From assembly GCF_030445035.2 (NCBI RefSeq), contig NC_080678.1, forward strand, positions 57,861,087-57,925,086: a stretch of 64,000 nt of DNA. Direction: 5' to 3'. Position 1 is the first letter of the stretch. Each line of letters begins with the position of its first letter. Shown here piece after piece: positions 21,896 through 31,949 of this stretch. Source of the stretch: Dasypus novemcinctus (lineage: Eukaryota; Chordata; Mammalia; Cingulata; Dasypodidae). The notes beneath the pieces are model-generated. The model searched no databases. It was not told the origin of the DNA and worked only from the letters and a program-made list of their open reading frames with translations. Both the position numbers and the translations under genes were made by a program.

Positions 21896-22657
21896 GAAAT
21901 AATAATGATAATTTAGAAATAAGAAATAAGATACAAAAAATTAAAATAAAAAAAATTTGGGATAATAGAGAATAATGAAAAAATATTAATTTTTTTTGAC
22001 ATTTTGCCTTTCATCACTGTAAGATCTGTTGTCCTTTATGAACAGTTTCTTCCATTTATTCCCCCAATGTCTTTTTTCATTTTGTCTTCAAAGAAGTTTT
22101 AGGTTACAGGAAAGCCACATACTGAATACAGGGGATTCCTGTATACCCATCATCCTCCCCACTTTTCCCCTTCCCCTATTAATAACAATTTATATGTGGA
22201 TAGTATGTTTGTTACATATGATGTACAAATATTGAAACATAGCTACTAACCAGGGTCAATAGTTTAGATGGTGGTTTACATTTTGGATGATACACTTTTA
22301 TAAATTTTGATATAATTTCACATGGCCTATATCCATCTTAGCAAGATCATGTAGAACATTTCCATTGACCCCAAAATGCCTCCCATTGCATCTGTTCTAT
22401 TCCTCCATCCCCCTTGCCTCAGGATTCACAGCACCTACCAGGCCAGGGTTCACTCCTTGAAGGACAAGATTCATAGTTACTTACAACAACACTGAGGGCT
22501 TGACACACTGGTCTGTCCGCCCCTATTAGACACTGCCCATATTCTCGAGAGACTCTCACCCCTCTATTTGAGAACATAGCAGGCCTCCCTAGGATGGGAG
22601 TCCATCACCTTGCCACTTATTATGTGGATCTATACCCACTGATACAGCACACTATGG

Positions 22658-23096
22658 TTGGGAAGCGGATTTGGCTCAATGGATAGAGCATCTACCTACC
22701 ACATGGAAGGTCCAAGGTTCAAACCCAGGGCCTCCTGACCCATGTGGTGAGCTGGCTCATGAGCAGTGCTGATGCGCACAAGGAGTGCCGTGCCATACAG
22801 GGGTGTCCCCCATGAAGGGGAGCCCCACGTGCAAGGAGTGCACCCAGCAAGGAGAGCCACCCTGTGCGAAAAAAGTGCAGCCTGCCCAGGAGGGGGGCCG
22901 CAGACATGGAAAGCTGATGCAGCAAGATGACGCAACATAAAGAGACACAGATTCCCGGTACCGCTGACAAGAATGCAAGTGGACACAGAAGAACACACAG
23001 TGAATTGACAGAGAGAGCAGGCAACTGGGAGGGGGAGTGGGAAGGGGAGAGAAATAAAAATAAATAAATAACTCTTTTAAAAAAATACAACAAAAA
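22658..23096 (+). mobile_element. DAS-type armadillo SINE
   Basis: The clearest copy in the window. The tRNA-Ala-like head has A box TGGCTCAATGG (22,673-22,683) and B box GGTTCAAACCC (22,716-22,726). The DAS body follows, then an A-rich tail with AAATAAATAA at 23,054-23,072. Exact flanking duplication cacactatgg occurs at 22,648-22,657 and 23,097-23,106. The ORFs of 100-162 codons on the opposite strand are antisense to the SINE. Confidence 0.92.
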
Positions 23097-23543
23097 CACA
23101 CTATGGCAAGATGAGCACTTGCAAACTCACTAGAAGCCTGCCCCAGGTGTATCCTATCCTGAATTCCTCCCACATCTAATACCCCAAACCAGCAGCTCTC
23201 ACTTGCCATATTGCCAACAGAGTATTCCCCACATTGTAATTTCAATCATGTACCTGTCAATCCCCAGTGTTCACCTTCTCCCTCCCTCAACCCTCCCCTC
23301 AGTTTCAAGGACAGTCCAGCCCACCCTCCTCATCCCTCCCCATCCCCCTGAAAAAACAGCATCACCCAACCCATCTGTATCATTACACCACTGTCATGCC
23401 CCTCCACTGTATAACTACACACTTCCACCTTATCATAGATTTTGTCCATATGGGTGTTGGCTCACAAATTTCTTCTCCTGTTCAATTTCCCATAAACCTA
23501 TCTTCCAGACTCTAGCTCTGTGAGTCTGCTCAGTTTGTTTAAT

Positions 23544-26500
23544 TCATATCAGTGAGGTCATGTAATAATTGACCTTCAGTGCCTGGCTTGCTTCACTCAA
23601 CCTAAGGTCCTCAAGATTTATCCACATTATCCTGTGTGTTAATACTGTATTTCTTTTTACCACTGAGTAATATTTCATTGTATGTATATACCACAATTCG
23701 TTTATCCATTCATCCATTGAAGGGCATTTGGGATGATTCCAACTTTTGGCAACAGTAAATAATGCTGCTATGAATATTGGTTTGGAGTACATATATCTGT
23801 CCATGTCCTTGCTTTCAGTTCTTCTGGGTATATACCCACACAGTGGAATTGCTGGGTCAAATGGCAGATCTATAATTAGTTTTCTGAGGAACCACCAAAC
23901 TGTCCCCCAAAATGGCTGCACCATTCTACATTTCCACCAGCAGTGGATGAGGGTTGCCATTCCTCCACATCCTCTCCAACATTTGTAGTCCTCTGTTTTT
24001 TAATAGCTGCCAGCCTAATGGGTGTAAGAGTATATCTCATTGTAGTTTTGTATTACATTTCCCTAATGGCTAGTGATGCTGAACATCTTTTCATGTGCTT
24101 TATAGCCATTTGTATTTCTTCTTTGGAAAAGTGTCTATTCAAATCATTTGCCCGTTTTTAAAAATAGGTTGCTTGTCTTTTTATTTTCATGGTGTAGGAC
24201 TTCTTTGTATATCTAGGATATTAGGCCCCTATCAGATACATGTTTACCAAATATTTTCTCCCATTGAGTAGGCTGTCTTTTTACTTTCTTGACAAACACC
24301 TTTGAGGTGTAATAGTTTGTAATTTTGAGGAGGTCCCATTTATCTATTTTTTCTTTCACTGCTCGTGCTTTGGGTGTGAAGTTTATGAAACGATTTCCTA
24401 TTATAATATTCTGTAGATGCCTCCCTACATTATCTTCCAAGTTCTTTATGATTTTGGCTGTTATATTTGGATTTTTTATCTTTCTTGAGATAATTTTTAT
24501 ATAAGGTGTGAGATGGTATTCCTCTCTTATTCTTTTGGATATGGATATCCAGTTCTCCAGTTTGGATATGGATATCACCATTTGTTGAAGAGGTCATTCT
24601 CTCCAATTGAATGGGCTTGGTCACCTTGTCAAAGATCAGTTGATTGTATATGGAAGCATCTATATCAGAACTCTCAATTCAGTTCCATTGGTCAGTATGT
24701 TTATCCTTCTGCCAGTATCATGTAGTTTTGACCACCATAATTTATAATATGTATTAAAATCAGTAGTATGATTCTGATTTCATTTTTCTTTTTCCATATA
24801 TCTTTGGCTATTCGTGGCCTCTTGCCCTTCCAGATAAAGTTCATGGTTAGTTTTTCCAATTCAGTAAAAAATGATGTGGTGATTTTTATTGGGATTGCAT
24901 TAAATCTGTAGATCAGTTTGGGTAGGATAGACATCTTAATGATGTTTAGCTTTCCTATCCATGAACAGGGAATGTTCTTCCATTTATTTAAGTCTTCTTT
25001 GATTTCCTTTTGACAGTGTTGTGTAGTTTCTTCATATAAGTCATTTACATCTTTAAATTTATTCCTAGGTATTTGATTCTTTTAGTTGGTATTGTAAATG
25101 GGATTTTTTTCTTGATTTCCTCCTCAGATGGCTCATTATTAGTGTACAGAAATGTTACTGATTTTTGCACATTGATCTTATAACCTGCAACTTTACCGAA
25201 CTCATTTATAAGCTCTAAAAGCTTTGTTGTAGGTTTCTCAGGGCTTTTTATGTATAGGATCATGTCATCTGCAAATAGTGAAATTTTTATTTCTTCCTTT
25301 CCAATTTGGATGCCTTTCATATCTTTTTTTTCTCTAAGTGCTGTAGCAAATACTTCTAATATAATGTTAAATAAGAGTGGTAAAAGTGGGCATACTTGTC
25401 TTTTTCTTGATCTTAGAGTGAAAGATTTCAGGATTTCTTCACTGAATATGATGTTAGCTGTGGGTTTTTCATATATATTCCCTTCGTAATGTTGAGGAAG
25501 TTTCCTTCTATTCCTATTTTTTGTAGTGGTTTTATCAGGAAAGGGTGTTTTATTTTGTTGAATGTTTTTTCTGCATCTATAATCATTTGGTTTTTTTCTT
25601 TCTATCTGTTTATGTGTTGTATTACATGGATTGATTTTCTTATGTTGAACCATCCTTGCATACTAGGGATGAAATTCACTTGGTCATGGTATATAATTCA
25701 TTTGATGTGTTTTGAATAAGGTTAGCAAGTATTTTGTTGAGGATTTTAGCATCTAAATTCATTAGAGAGTTTGGTCTATAATTTTCTTGTGGCCTCTTTG
25801 TTTGGCTTTGGTGGAGGGTGAGGTTGGCATCGTAGAATGTGTTATTCCCTCCACTTCTGTTTTTTGAAGAGTTTAAGGAGGATTGGTATTAGTTCTTCCT
25901 GGAATATTTGGTAGATTCACCTGTGAAGCCATATGGTCTGGGCTCTTCTTAGTTGGGAGGTTTTTGGTGACTAATTCTATTTGTTACTTGTGATCGATCT
26001 GTTGAGTTAATCACTTTTGCTTTGATGTCTATGTAGACTGCTTGTGTGTTTCTAGGAATTCATCCATTTCTTCTAAATTATCCATCTTATTGACATATAA
26101 ATTTTCAAAATAGCCTCTTATGATATTCTTTTTTTCTGTGGGGTCAGTGGTGATATCTCTTCCTCATTTCTTTTTTTATTTGCATATTCTCTCTTTTTTA
26201 CTTTGTTAACCTAGCTAAAGATATGTCAATTATATTGAACTTCTTGAAGAACCAACTTTTAGTTTTGTTCATTTTTTCTAGTGCCTTCTTGTTTTCAATT
26301 TCATTTAGTTCTACTCTAATCTTTGTTATTTCCTTCTATTTCCTTTGGGGTTAGTTTGTTATTCTTTTTCTAATTCCTCCAGTTGTGCAGTTAGGTCTTT
26401 GATTTTATTTCTTTCTCCTTTTTTAATATACACATTTATTGCTATGAATTTTTCCCTCAGTACAGCTTTTGCTGCATCCCATAGGTTTTGATACATTGTG

Positions 26501-26930
26501 TTGTCATTTTCATTCATTTCAAGATAGTTACTGATTTCATTTGCAATTTCCTCCTTGACCTACTGTTTGTTCAAGAGTGTGTTGTTCAACTTCCATGTCT
26601 TTGTGCCTAATCTGGTTCTCTGTCCCTTACTGATTTTCAGCTACATTTCATTGTGGTCAGGGAAATTACTTTACATAATTTCAATCTTTCTGGATTCATT
26701 GAGAGTTGTTCTGTGGCCTAGCATGTGGTCTATTCTGGAGAACAATCCTTGTGCAGTCGAGAAGAATATATATCCTGCTGTATTTGCGAGTAATATGTCT
26801 ATAACATCCAGATCCTCTAATGTATTATTCACAGTCTTTGTTTCTTTATTGATTTTCTGTCAAGATGTTCTGTCTACTGGCAATTATTTCAACACTTTAA
26901 ATACATCGCTTCACTCTCTTGTTTGTATGG
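23544..26930 (-). pseudogene. L1 ORF2 (endonuclease/reverse transcriptase), broken
   Basis: ORF2 supplies nicking endonuclease and reverse transcriptase for L1 mobility. In minus-strand order the 3' portion (23,960-23,544) carries the [11 protein letters not shown] and MDRYMYS blocks and the C-terminal MWINLEDLRLSEASQALK. The reverse transcriptase core around 25,100-25,600 has FADDMILYI. Intervening frames (24,213-24,934) are collinear with ORF2. Stops and frameshifts occur throughout, and the N-terminal endonuclease part near 26,700-26,930 runs directly into ORF1 sequence, so the inter-ORF region is deleted. Confidence 0.85.
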
Positions 26931-27845
26931 TTTCTGATAAGAAATCCACTGTAATTCTTATGCTTGTTTCTCTGTGTGTAATGTGTTTTTTTCCCTCTCT
27001 GGCTTCTTAGGAGATTTTCTGTTTGACTTTGTTTTTTGCACTTTGAATATGATATGTCTTGGTATGACTTTTTTTTTGGCATTTATCCTGCTTGTTTACT
27101 AAGTTCCCTGGATCTGTGGTTTGGAGCCTGCCATTAATATGGAAAACTTTCAGCTATTTTACTTCAAATATTTCTTCTGCTCTGCTTCCTCTTTCTTTCC
27201 CTTCTAGTATTCCCATTATGCATTTGTTATACCTTTTGAAATTGTCCCACAGTTCTCGGGCATTCTTCTTCCTCTTTGCATTTGAATTTGGAAGTGTCAA
27301 CACATATTAAAGCTCAGAGATACTTTTCTCAGCCATGTCCATTGTACTGATGAGCCCATCAAAGTAATTCTTCATTTCTATTACAGTGGTTTTTAAAAAA
27401 TTTTTAGCATATCCTTTACATTCTTAGGATTTTCATCTCTCTGTTTAAGTTATCCAACAGTTTTTACATTCTGTCTACCTTATCTATCAGAGCGCTTTAC
27501 ATACTAATCATCATTTTAAATTTCCCATCTGGTAATTTTAGCATCTGTGTTATATATGAGTCTGGCTCTGATATTTACTCCATCTCTTCAAACTGTTTTT
27601 TCATGTTCTTTAAAATGCTTTGTAATTTTTTGTTGAAATGTAGACGTGCTTTTTTTGGGTAATAGGAACTGTTTATCTAACAGATTTTTTTTTTATTTTT
27701 ATGGGGAGCTATGTTAATCTGTGTAGGAGGTGGGCTGTGTTTAATGCTGGCTATAGCTACAGGTGCCAAAGGCTTCAAATTCCTTTGGCCTCTCTCTTAA
27801 CTTCGGACTTTCCTAAGTATTCCTCCTCAGATAGTCTTGTCTTGC

Positions 27846-28428
27846 GGATCTTTTAGCTGTAATTCGCTTAAACCAAAGTTTAAGAATTAACAAATATTTA
27901 TGATTACTGAAACAGCATATAGATGTTTTTAAAATCAGCCAAAAAGGGTTAATATTCAAAATTATTGAAGCTGACTAGACTGCCTTTACCCCTTCCATGT
28001 GGCCATTTCCAACTGAAAACCGGCCATTGTAGTGATTACTCCAGATGGATCTTACCTTTCTATATGAACATTTCACCTTCCTCTGTCTGATATCTATATG
28101 AAAAACCTTGTAGCTGACCTTTGTTTTGTTTTACCTATCTCTCAGTATATCAAAATGATAATGGTTGTAGCTTTGTAACTCAACCCTGATTGGTACCCAT
28201 CCCCATCCTGGTTCAGCCCTTGCTTATTAAAGAAAGAACCTGTGAAAACTCTATCCCAATTACTCATTAGCATCCAGATGCTACAAAATACTAGAATTTC
28301 TGCAAATCAGAGAGGCAGGGTCATTGGACCTACTGTGGTCCTTTGCTTTCACAACTAAATAAACTTTCTCTCTCTTTGAAATCCTGGTGTCTCAGGAATT
28401 GGCTTTAAAGATGCATCAGGAAGGAAAT
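27846..28428 (+). mobile_element. LTR-like repeat (family F), first part
   Basis: Collinear with 58,546-59,080. Shared blocks are 'gaagctgactagactgcc', 'cctttgttttgttttacc/ctgtataccac', 'ggaatttctgcagatcag' and 'ctttaaagatgcatcagg'. TATTAAAGAA and AATAAA (28,359) near the 3' end suggest an ERV LTR read on the plus strand. It is interrupted at about 28,429 by an L1 and resumes at about 31,119 ('aatccgcttttgctcgg'). Confidence 0.55.
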
Positions 28429-29075
28429 TATGGGAACATGACATTGGATTAGCCAGATAAGGCTCAGCTACCACAAAAACAACAGAGAGAGAGTCAAAGG
28501 CTGCCCTAGGGACCTGCCCTAGGGACAGTGCTTCACAACTCCCAGGAGGGTGAGGGACAGAGAGACAAAGAAGCTGAGACAACAAACTATGAGTTACTAA
28601 ACCTCCTGGCTGCTGGGAAGGGCTGTCTTACCCCTGACTCATTTCAACTGACTAAAAGGGGAACAGATGTCTTCTTCCCTGCCAACTGCTACAAGGGAAA
28701 AGGGAGGGAGAGTTGGGGGGCTGTTCTTCACTAAATTTGGCCAGCAGAGCCCACTTTGAATCTCAGGTCTGGCCAGACAAAAACAAAGGAAAACTGATAG
28801 AGATACACCTCTGTGGAAAGGTGTGCCAATGAGCACCATCTGCTGGCTGGTCTGAAAATTACATAGACAGAAACTGCTTTTAGAGCTCTCTTTACCCCAC
28901 CCCTGGGAGAAACTATGTGCCCCATTAGTTATTTCCTGGCATGATTTTGGTAACTTAAACTGGGCAATTTTAAAAACTTAAGATAAGTTGAACCAAATAT
29001 CAAAGAGCTGTGAAAAAAATAACAACAGGCAAGAGAGAGAAATTGACCATCAGAGTAAATTCACCAACATATCAA

Positions 29076-29654
29076 ATGCCTGGACATCAGCAAAAAATTA
29101 CATGCCTTACTAGGAAACAGGAACAGATGACCCAACCAAAAGAGCAAACCAAATATACTGAAGAGATTCAGGATTTAAGAAAATTAATCATTGATAATCA
29201 CACAACTCTCCTAAATCATTTTAAAGAATTGAAAGAAAATATGACTAAAGAGATAAAAGATATTAAGAAGACACTGGGTGAGCATAAAGAACAATTTGAA
29301 GGTCTGAAAGGAAAAGTAACTGACCTTATGGAAATGAAAGACAAGATGGATGAGATTAAAAATACAAAATCTGAGCATAAGAGCAGAATTGAACTGCTTG
29401 AAGACAGAATTAATGATTTTGAAGACAGAATATCTGAAGACATCTCCTGCCAGGAGACAGGACACAGAAGAACAGGAAGACAGGAAAACAGAAAGAGAAG
29501 ATAATGGGAAAAATGGAACAGGGTCTCAGGGAATTGAATGACAATGCAAAATGCAAAACATATGCATTATCAGTGTCCCAGAAGGAGAAGAAAATGGAAA
29601 AGGGGCAGAAAGAGTATTTGAGGAAATAATGACTGAAAAATTTCCCATCCTTAT
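29076..29654 (+). pseudogene. L1 ORF1, 5' half
   Basis: The start ATG at 29,076 opens MPGHQQKITCLTRKQEQ, the usual L1 ORF1 opening here; an upstream in-frame ATG at 29,010 is less likely. A long coiled coil with heptad leucine/isoleucine follows (about residues 25-140), ending in EDRISE. A frameshift near 29,500 moves the frame, and the RRM start ISVPEGEENGKGAERVFEEI appears at 29,566-29,625. The frame is then cut by the LTR at 29,655. Full ORF1 would be an RNA-binding trimer. Confidence 0.8.
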
Positions 29655-29696
29655 TGCGACGGTTTGCTCGGTCGGTAGAGGTGGGGTCTGGCTGCG

Positions 29697-29800
29697 GACG
29701 AGGGGTCGGTCCAGCTTGGGACGAGGGATCGGTCCCACTTGGGACGAGGGGTCGGTCCCACTTGGGACGAGGGGTCGGTCCAGCAGCAGACGAGGGGTCG
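29697..29800 (+). repeat. Minisatellite in LTR, about 25-30 bp units
   Basis: Imperfect tandem units built on 'gacgaggggtcggtcc' plus 'acttggg' recur at about 29,698, 29,723, 29,743, 29,768 and 29,790. They lie in the R/U5 side of the minus-strand LTR. The units are separated by no unique spacer, so this is not a CRISPR array. Confidence 0.7.
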
Positions 29801-29987
29801 GTCTCACAGGGGTTGCGCGGTTCGGCTGATGGGGTCGCCCAGCGAAGCCGGTGACGAGGGGGTCGCCCGGAGAAGCAGGCGACGAACTGGGGACAAGGGA
29901 GGCCAGGCCCTTGTCAGGGGCTCTCAGGACTGGAGGGCGCACGGCAGAAGAACTACCGCAGAGACAAGGTAAACACGCAAGTCCAAC

Positions 29988-30166
29988 TTTATTGAGGGAG
30001 AGGCAACAGTTTTATAGGGGCTGGGGAAAGCTGATTGGTCGAAGCCACGCCCTGTTCTGATTGGTTGCTGGAGAAAGGTCAGTGGGAGGTACTGGATGGG
30101 GGAGGGGTGGTGATTAGGGATTGGCTGTTGCTGTTTCTGGGGGAAGTGGCAGGGTTTAGGGATTGG
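29988..30166 (-). promoter_or_regulatory. Core promoter and poly(A) signal of class II LTR
   Basis: Read on the minus strand: CCAATC boxes at plus 30,161-30,166, 30,119-30,124, 30,059-30,064 and 30,033-30,038; then CCTATAAAA (plus 30,010-30,018); then AATAAA (plus 29,988-29,993). TATA and AATAAA only about 20 bp apart place the R region compactly, as in several betaretroviral LTRs. NF-Y binding is inferred. Confidence 0.6.
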
Positions 30167-30204
30167 TGGCTGTTGTTGCTGGGGTAGAGGGCAGACTTGA
30201 GTTT

Positions 30205-30335
30205 CCCGCCCACGCCTGGCTGTTGCTGCTGTCGGGGGGAGGGAAAAGGGCAGACTGGATTTTTCCACCCACGCCTGGCTGTTGCTGCTGTCGGGGGGAG
30301 GGAAAAGGGCAGACTGGATTTTTCCGCCCTGCGCC
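30205..30335 (+). repeat. Tandem ~60-bp duplication in LTR U3
   Basis: The block 'ctggctgttgctgctgtcgggg' plus 'ggagggaaaagggcagactgg' occurs twice in tandem (about 30,216 and 30,272), each followed by 'atttttcc'. A shorter related unit lies upstream near 30,170. U3 repeats of this kind often carry enhancer sites; activity is not shown. Confidence 0.65.
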
Positions 30336-30590
30336 TGCGCAGGGAGAAAGAAGAAGAAGGGTGCCGCCCCACAAGGCATCGTGTGGCGCCATCCGGGAGG
30401 AGGGGCGGCCGCGGAAGCATGGCTGCCGAGAAGGGGAGACCCGAGGGCACTCTGCGCCCATACCGAGCTCCCTTCAGGGGTGGCGGTGAGTCCGACCAGC
30501 CACCCTATTATGGGGGCAGCGGCTTGGCCTGCCGCGGCTGCTCCCCCGCCAGCAAACCACACTTCAGCCCGAGGGGTGACCGCACCTTAT

Positions 30591-31000
30591 GAAAACCATA
30601 AATATCAACATCCAAGGAGGACATGTACCCCAAACAGAATAAACATGAGCAGACCTACCCTGAGACACCTATTATTAAGAATGACAAATGTCAGAGATAA
30701 AGAGAGGATCCTGAAAGCAGCAAGGAAAAAGCAAAACATCACATACAAGGGAAATGTGATGAGATTAAGTGCCAACTTCTCATCAGGAACCATGATGAGA
30801 TTAAGTGCCAACTTCTCATCAGGAACCATGGAGGAGAAAATGGTATAATATATTTAAGGTATTGAAAGAGAAAAACTGCCAGCCAAGAATCTGTATCTGG
30901 CAAAGCTGTCCTTCAAAAATGAAGGGGAGTTCAGTCTTCACAGACAACTAAGAACTGATAGAATATTTTAACAAAAGACCAGATTATAAGAGATACTAAT
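30591..31000 (+). pseudogene. L1 ORF1, 3' half
   Basis: ORF1 resumes after the LTR with MSRPTLRHLLLRM and an ERILKAARKKQNITYKGN motif of the C-terminal RNA-binding domain, then RLSANFSSGTM. A perfect 36-bp tandem duplication (30,758-30,793 and 30,794-30,829) repeats 12 codons in frame inside this domain. The frame ends soon after and the tail is collinear with ORF1 3' sequence ('ggcaaagctgtccttcaaaa'). Confidence 0.75.
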
Positions 31001-31118
31001 GGAAATGCTGCAGCCTGAAAGGAAAACAAGGACAAGAGACTTGGAGAAGAGTGTAGAAATGAAGAATATTAGAAAGGGTAAAAAGATAGACTATTGCATG
31101 ATATGACTAAAGACACTT

Positions 31119-31949
31119 CAGGAGGAAAGAATCCGCTTTTGCTCGGGTATCATCACTATTATCATACTGGAGCCCTGTTGGTGTGGTGGTAAATTTCTGT
31201 GTGGTGGTGGTCGGGGGTGGAGTATAAGCACTCTATAATTTTCTGATTAAATCTGTGTTTTAGTAGGCCTGTGTCTACAGACTGATCTTCACAAGGGTGG
31301 TATAACATTCCTCTCTCTCCTCATTCCTTTCCTTGAAGCCTTGACCCCTGCTGACTATTTTTTCCTTCCTGAAGTGAGGCAGTGAGGCTACAGGGAGTTG
31401 GAGTAGGAGGAATACTCTTCTCCCAAAGGGGATAAAGCCCTGCAGAGTCTCTGTTATGGAAAAGCCTCTGGGTGTATTTCACAATGGTTATTTTCTACAA
31501 TCCTTGCCAGAGCTTGAAGGAGATACTTCTTGGACCTTCACAGCGTGAGAAACTGGTGACGTTCTTAGAGGTCAAGCCAACAAAACTGATGAGTCCCTCT
31601 AAATCTGGGCCCTCAGGAATTCCCCACTCTCACACTAATCTATACTCCAGTTTCTGCAGTTCATCAAAATGACCACTTAAGTGTACCTACCAGTTTAAGG
31701 CTCCAGTAGCTTCTGTTCCTTGAAGCAGATCTTGGCTGTGAGTCTCTGGATATGCCTCTCTACAAATTTGCTCTATAATCTTGCTTCTCTAAAGGGTTCA
31801 AGAAAAGTCATTGATTTCAGTTAGATCATCTTTCTCTTATTGTAAGGACAAGAGTGATTACTTTCAAGCTTTTTTTGTTGCTGTTGTTAAGAACTGGCTT
31901 TTATTGTGAATGTCAGCAGACTATGGTTTGTCTGCCGATAGTCACCACC
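31119..31949 (+). other. LTR-like family F tail and unassigned sequence
   Basis: The first ~20 bp complete the LTR-like repeat that begins at 27,846. Beyond 31,140 the sequence is unassigned and may be ERV internal sequence, since an LTR precedes it. No reliable ORF was seen; a 66-codon frame at 31,472 lacks a recognisable domain. Confidence 0.35.

Larger units (their letters stand above)
21896..27840 (-). mobile_element. L1 with long 3' UTR, ORF2 and part of ORF1
   Basis: A minus-strand L1. The 3' UTR spans about 21,896-23,545 and is split by a SINE. ORF2 runs upward from 23,544 to about 26,930, including a 202-codon open stretch at 25,653-25,045 with the reverse transcriptase motif [12 protein letters not shown]1 traces lie at about 27,000-27,300 and 5' sequence runs to about 27,840. 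The frame is broken many times. The 3' end abuts the ERV C LTR with no poly(A), so the distal 3' UTR is missing. Confidence 0.8.
29655..30584 (-). mobile_element. Class II (ERVK-like) solo LTR
   Basis: A 930-bp CpG-rich element with TG...CA ends (plus strand TGCGACGG...GACCGCA), short inverted terminal repeats, and an exact 6-bp duplication ccttat (29,649-29,654 and 30,585-30,590). A 6-bp duplication is typical of betaretroviral class II ERVs. On the minus strand there are four CCAAT boxes, a TATA box and AATAAA in order. The many intact CpGs suggest a recent insertion or protection from methylation decay. ORFs up to 212 codons are GC-rich artefacts. Confidence 0.85.
28429..31118 (+). mobile_element. 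ORF1-only L1 insertion, no ORF2 or poly(A)
   Basis: A plus-strand L1 with 5' UTR (28,429-29,075), ORF1 (29,076 to about 30,990) and a short 3' stretch. It lies within LTR-like family F. The flanks tcaggaaggaaat (28,416-28,428) and tcaggaggaaaga (31,119-31,131) resemble a target duplication. No ORF2 and no terminal A-run are present. A class II solo LTR splits ORF1. It may be a half-L1 (HAL1-type) element or a 3'-truncated L1; I cannot tell without a consensus. Confidence 0.6.

Noticed and set aside
22658-22740. tRNA-Ala gene
   Set aside because: A and B boxes are present but the sequence continues as a SINE body with an A-rich tail and flanking duplication.
22757-23245. 162-, 126- and 100-codon minus-strand ORFs
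   Set aside because: Antisense reading of the DAS SINE; near-identical peptides appear wherever the SINE occurs (14,633-15,162 and 46,767-47,069).
29697-29800. CRISPR-like array
   Set aside because: Eukaryotic LTR context, units contiguous without unique spacers.
29924-30848. Long ORFs (212, 188, 131 codons) on both strands
   Set aside because: They lie in the CpG-rich solo LTR and its repeats. GC-rich DNA has few stops, frames overlap on both strands, and no domain is recognisable.
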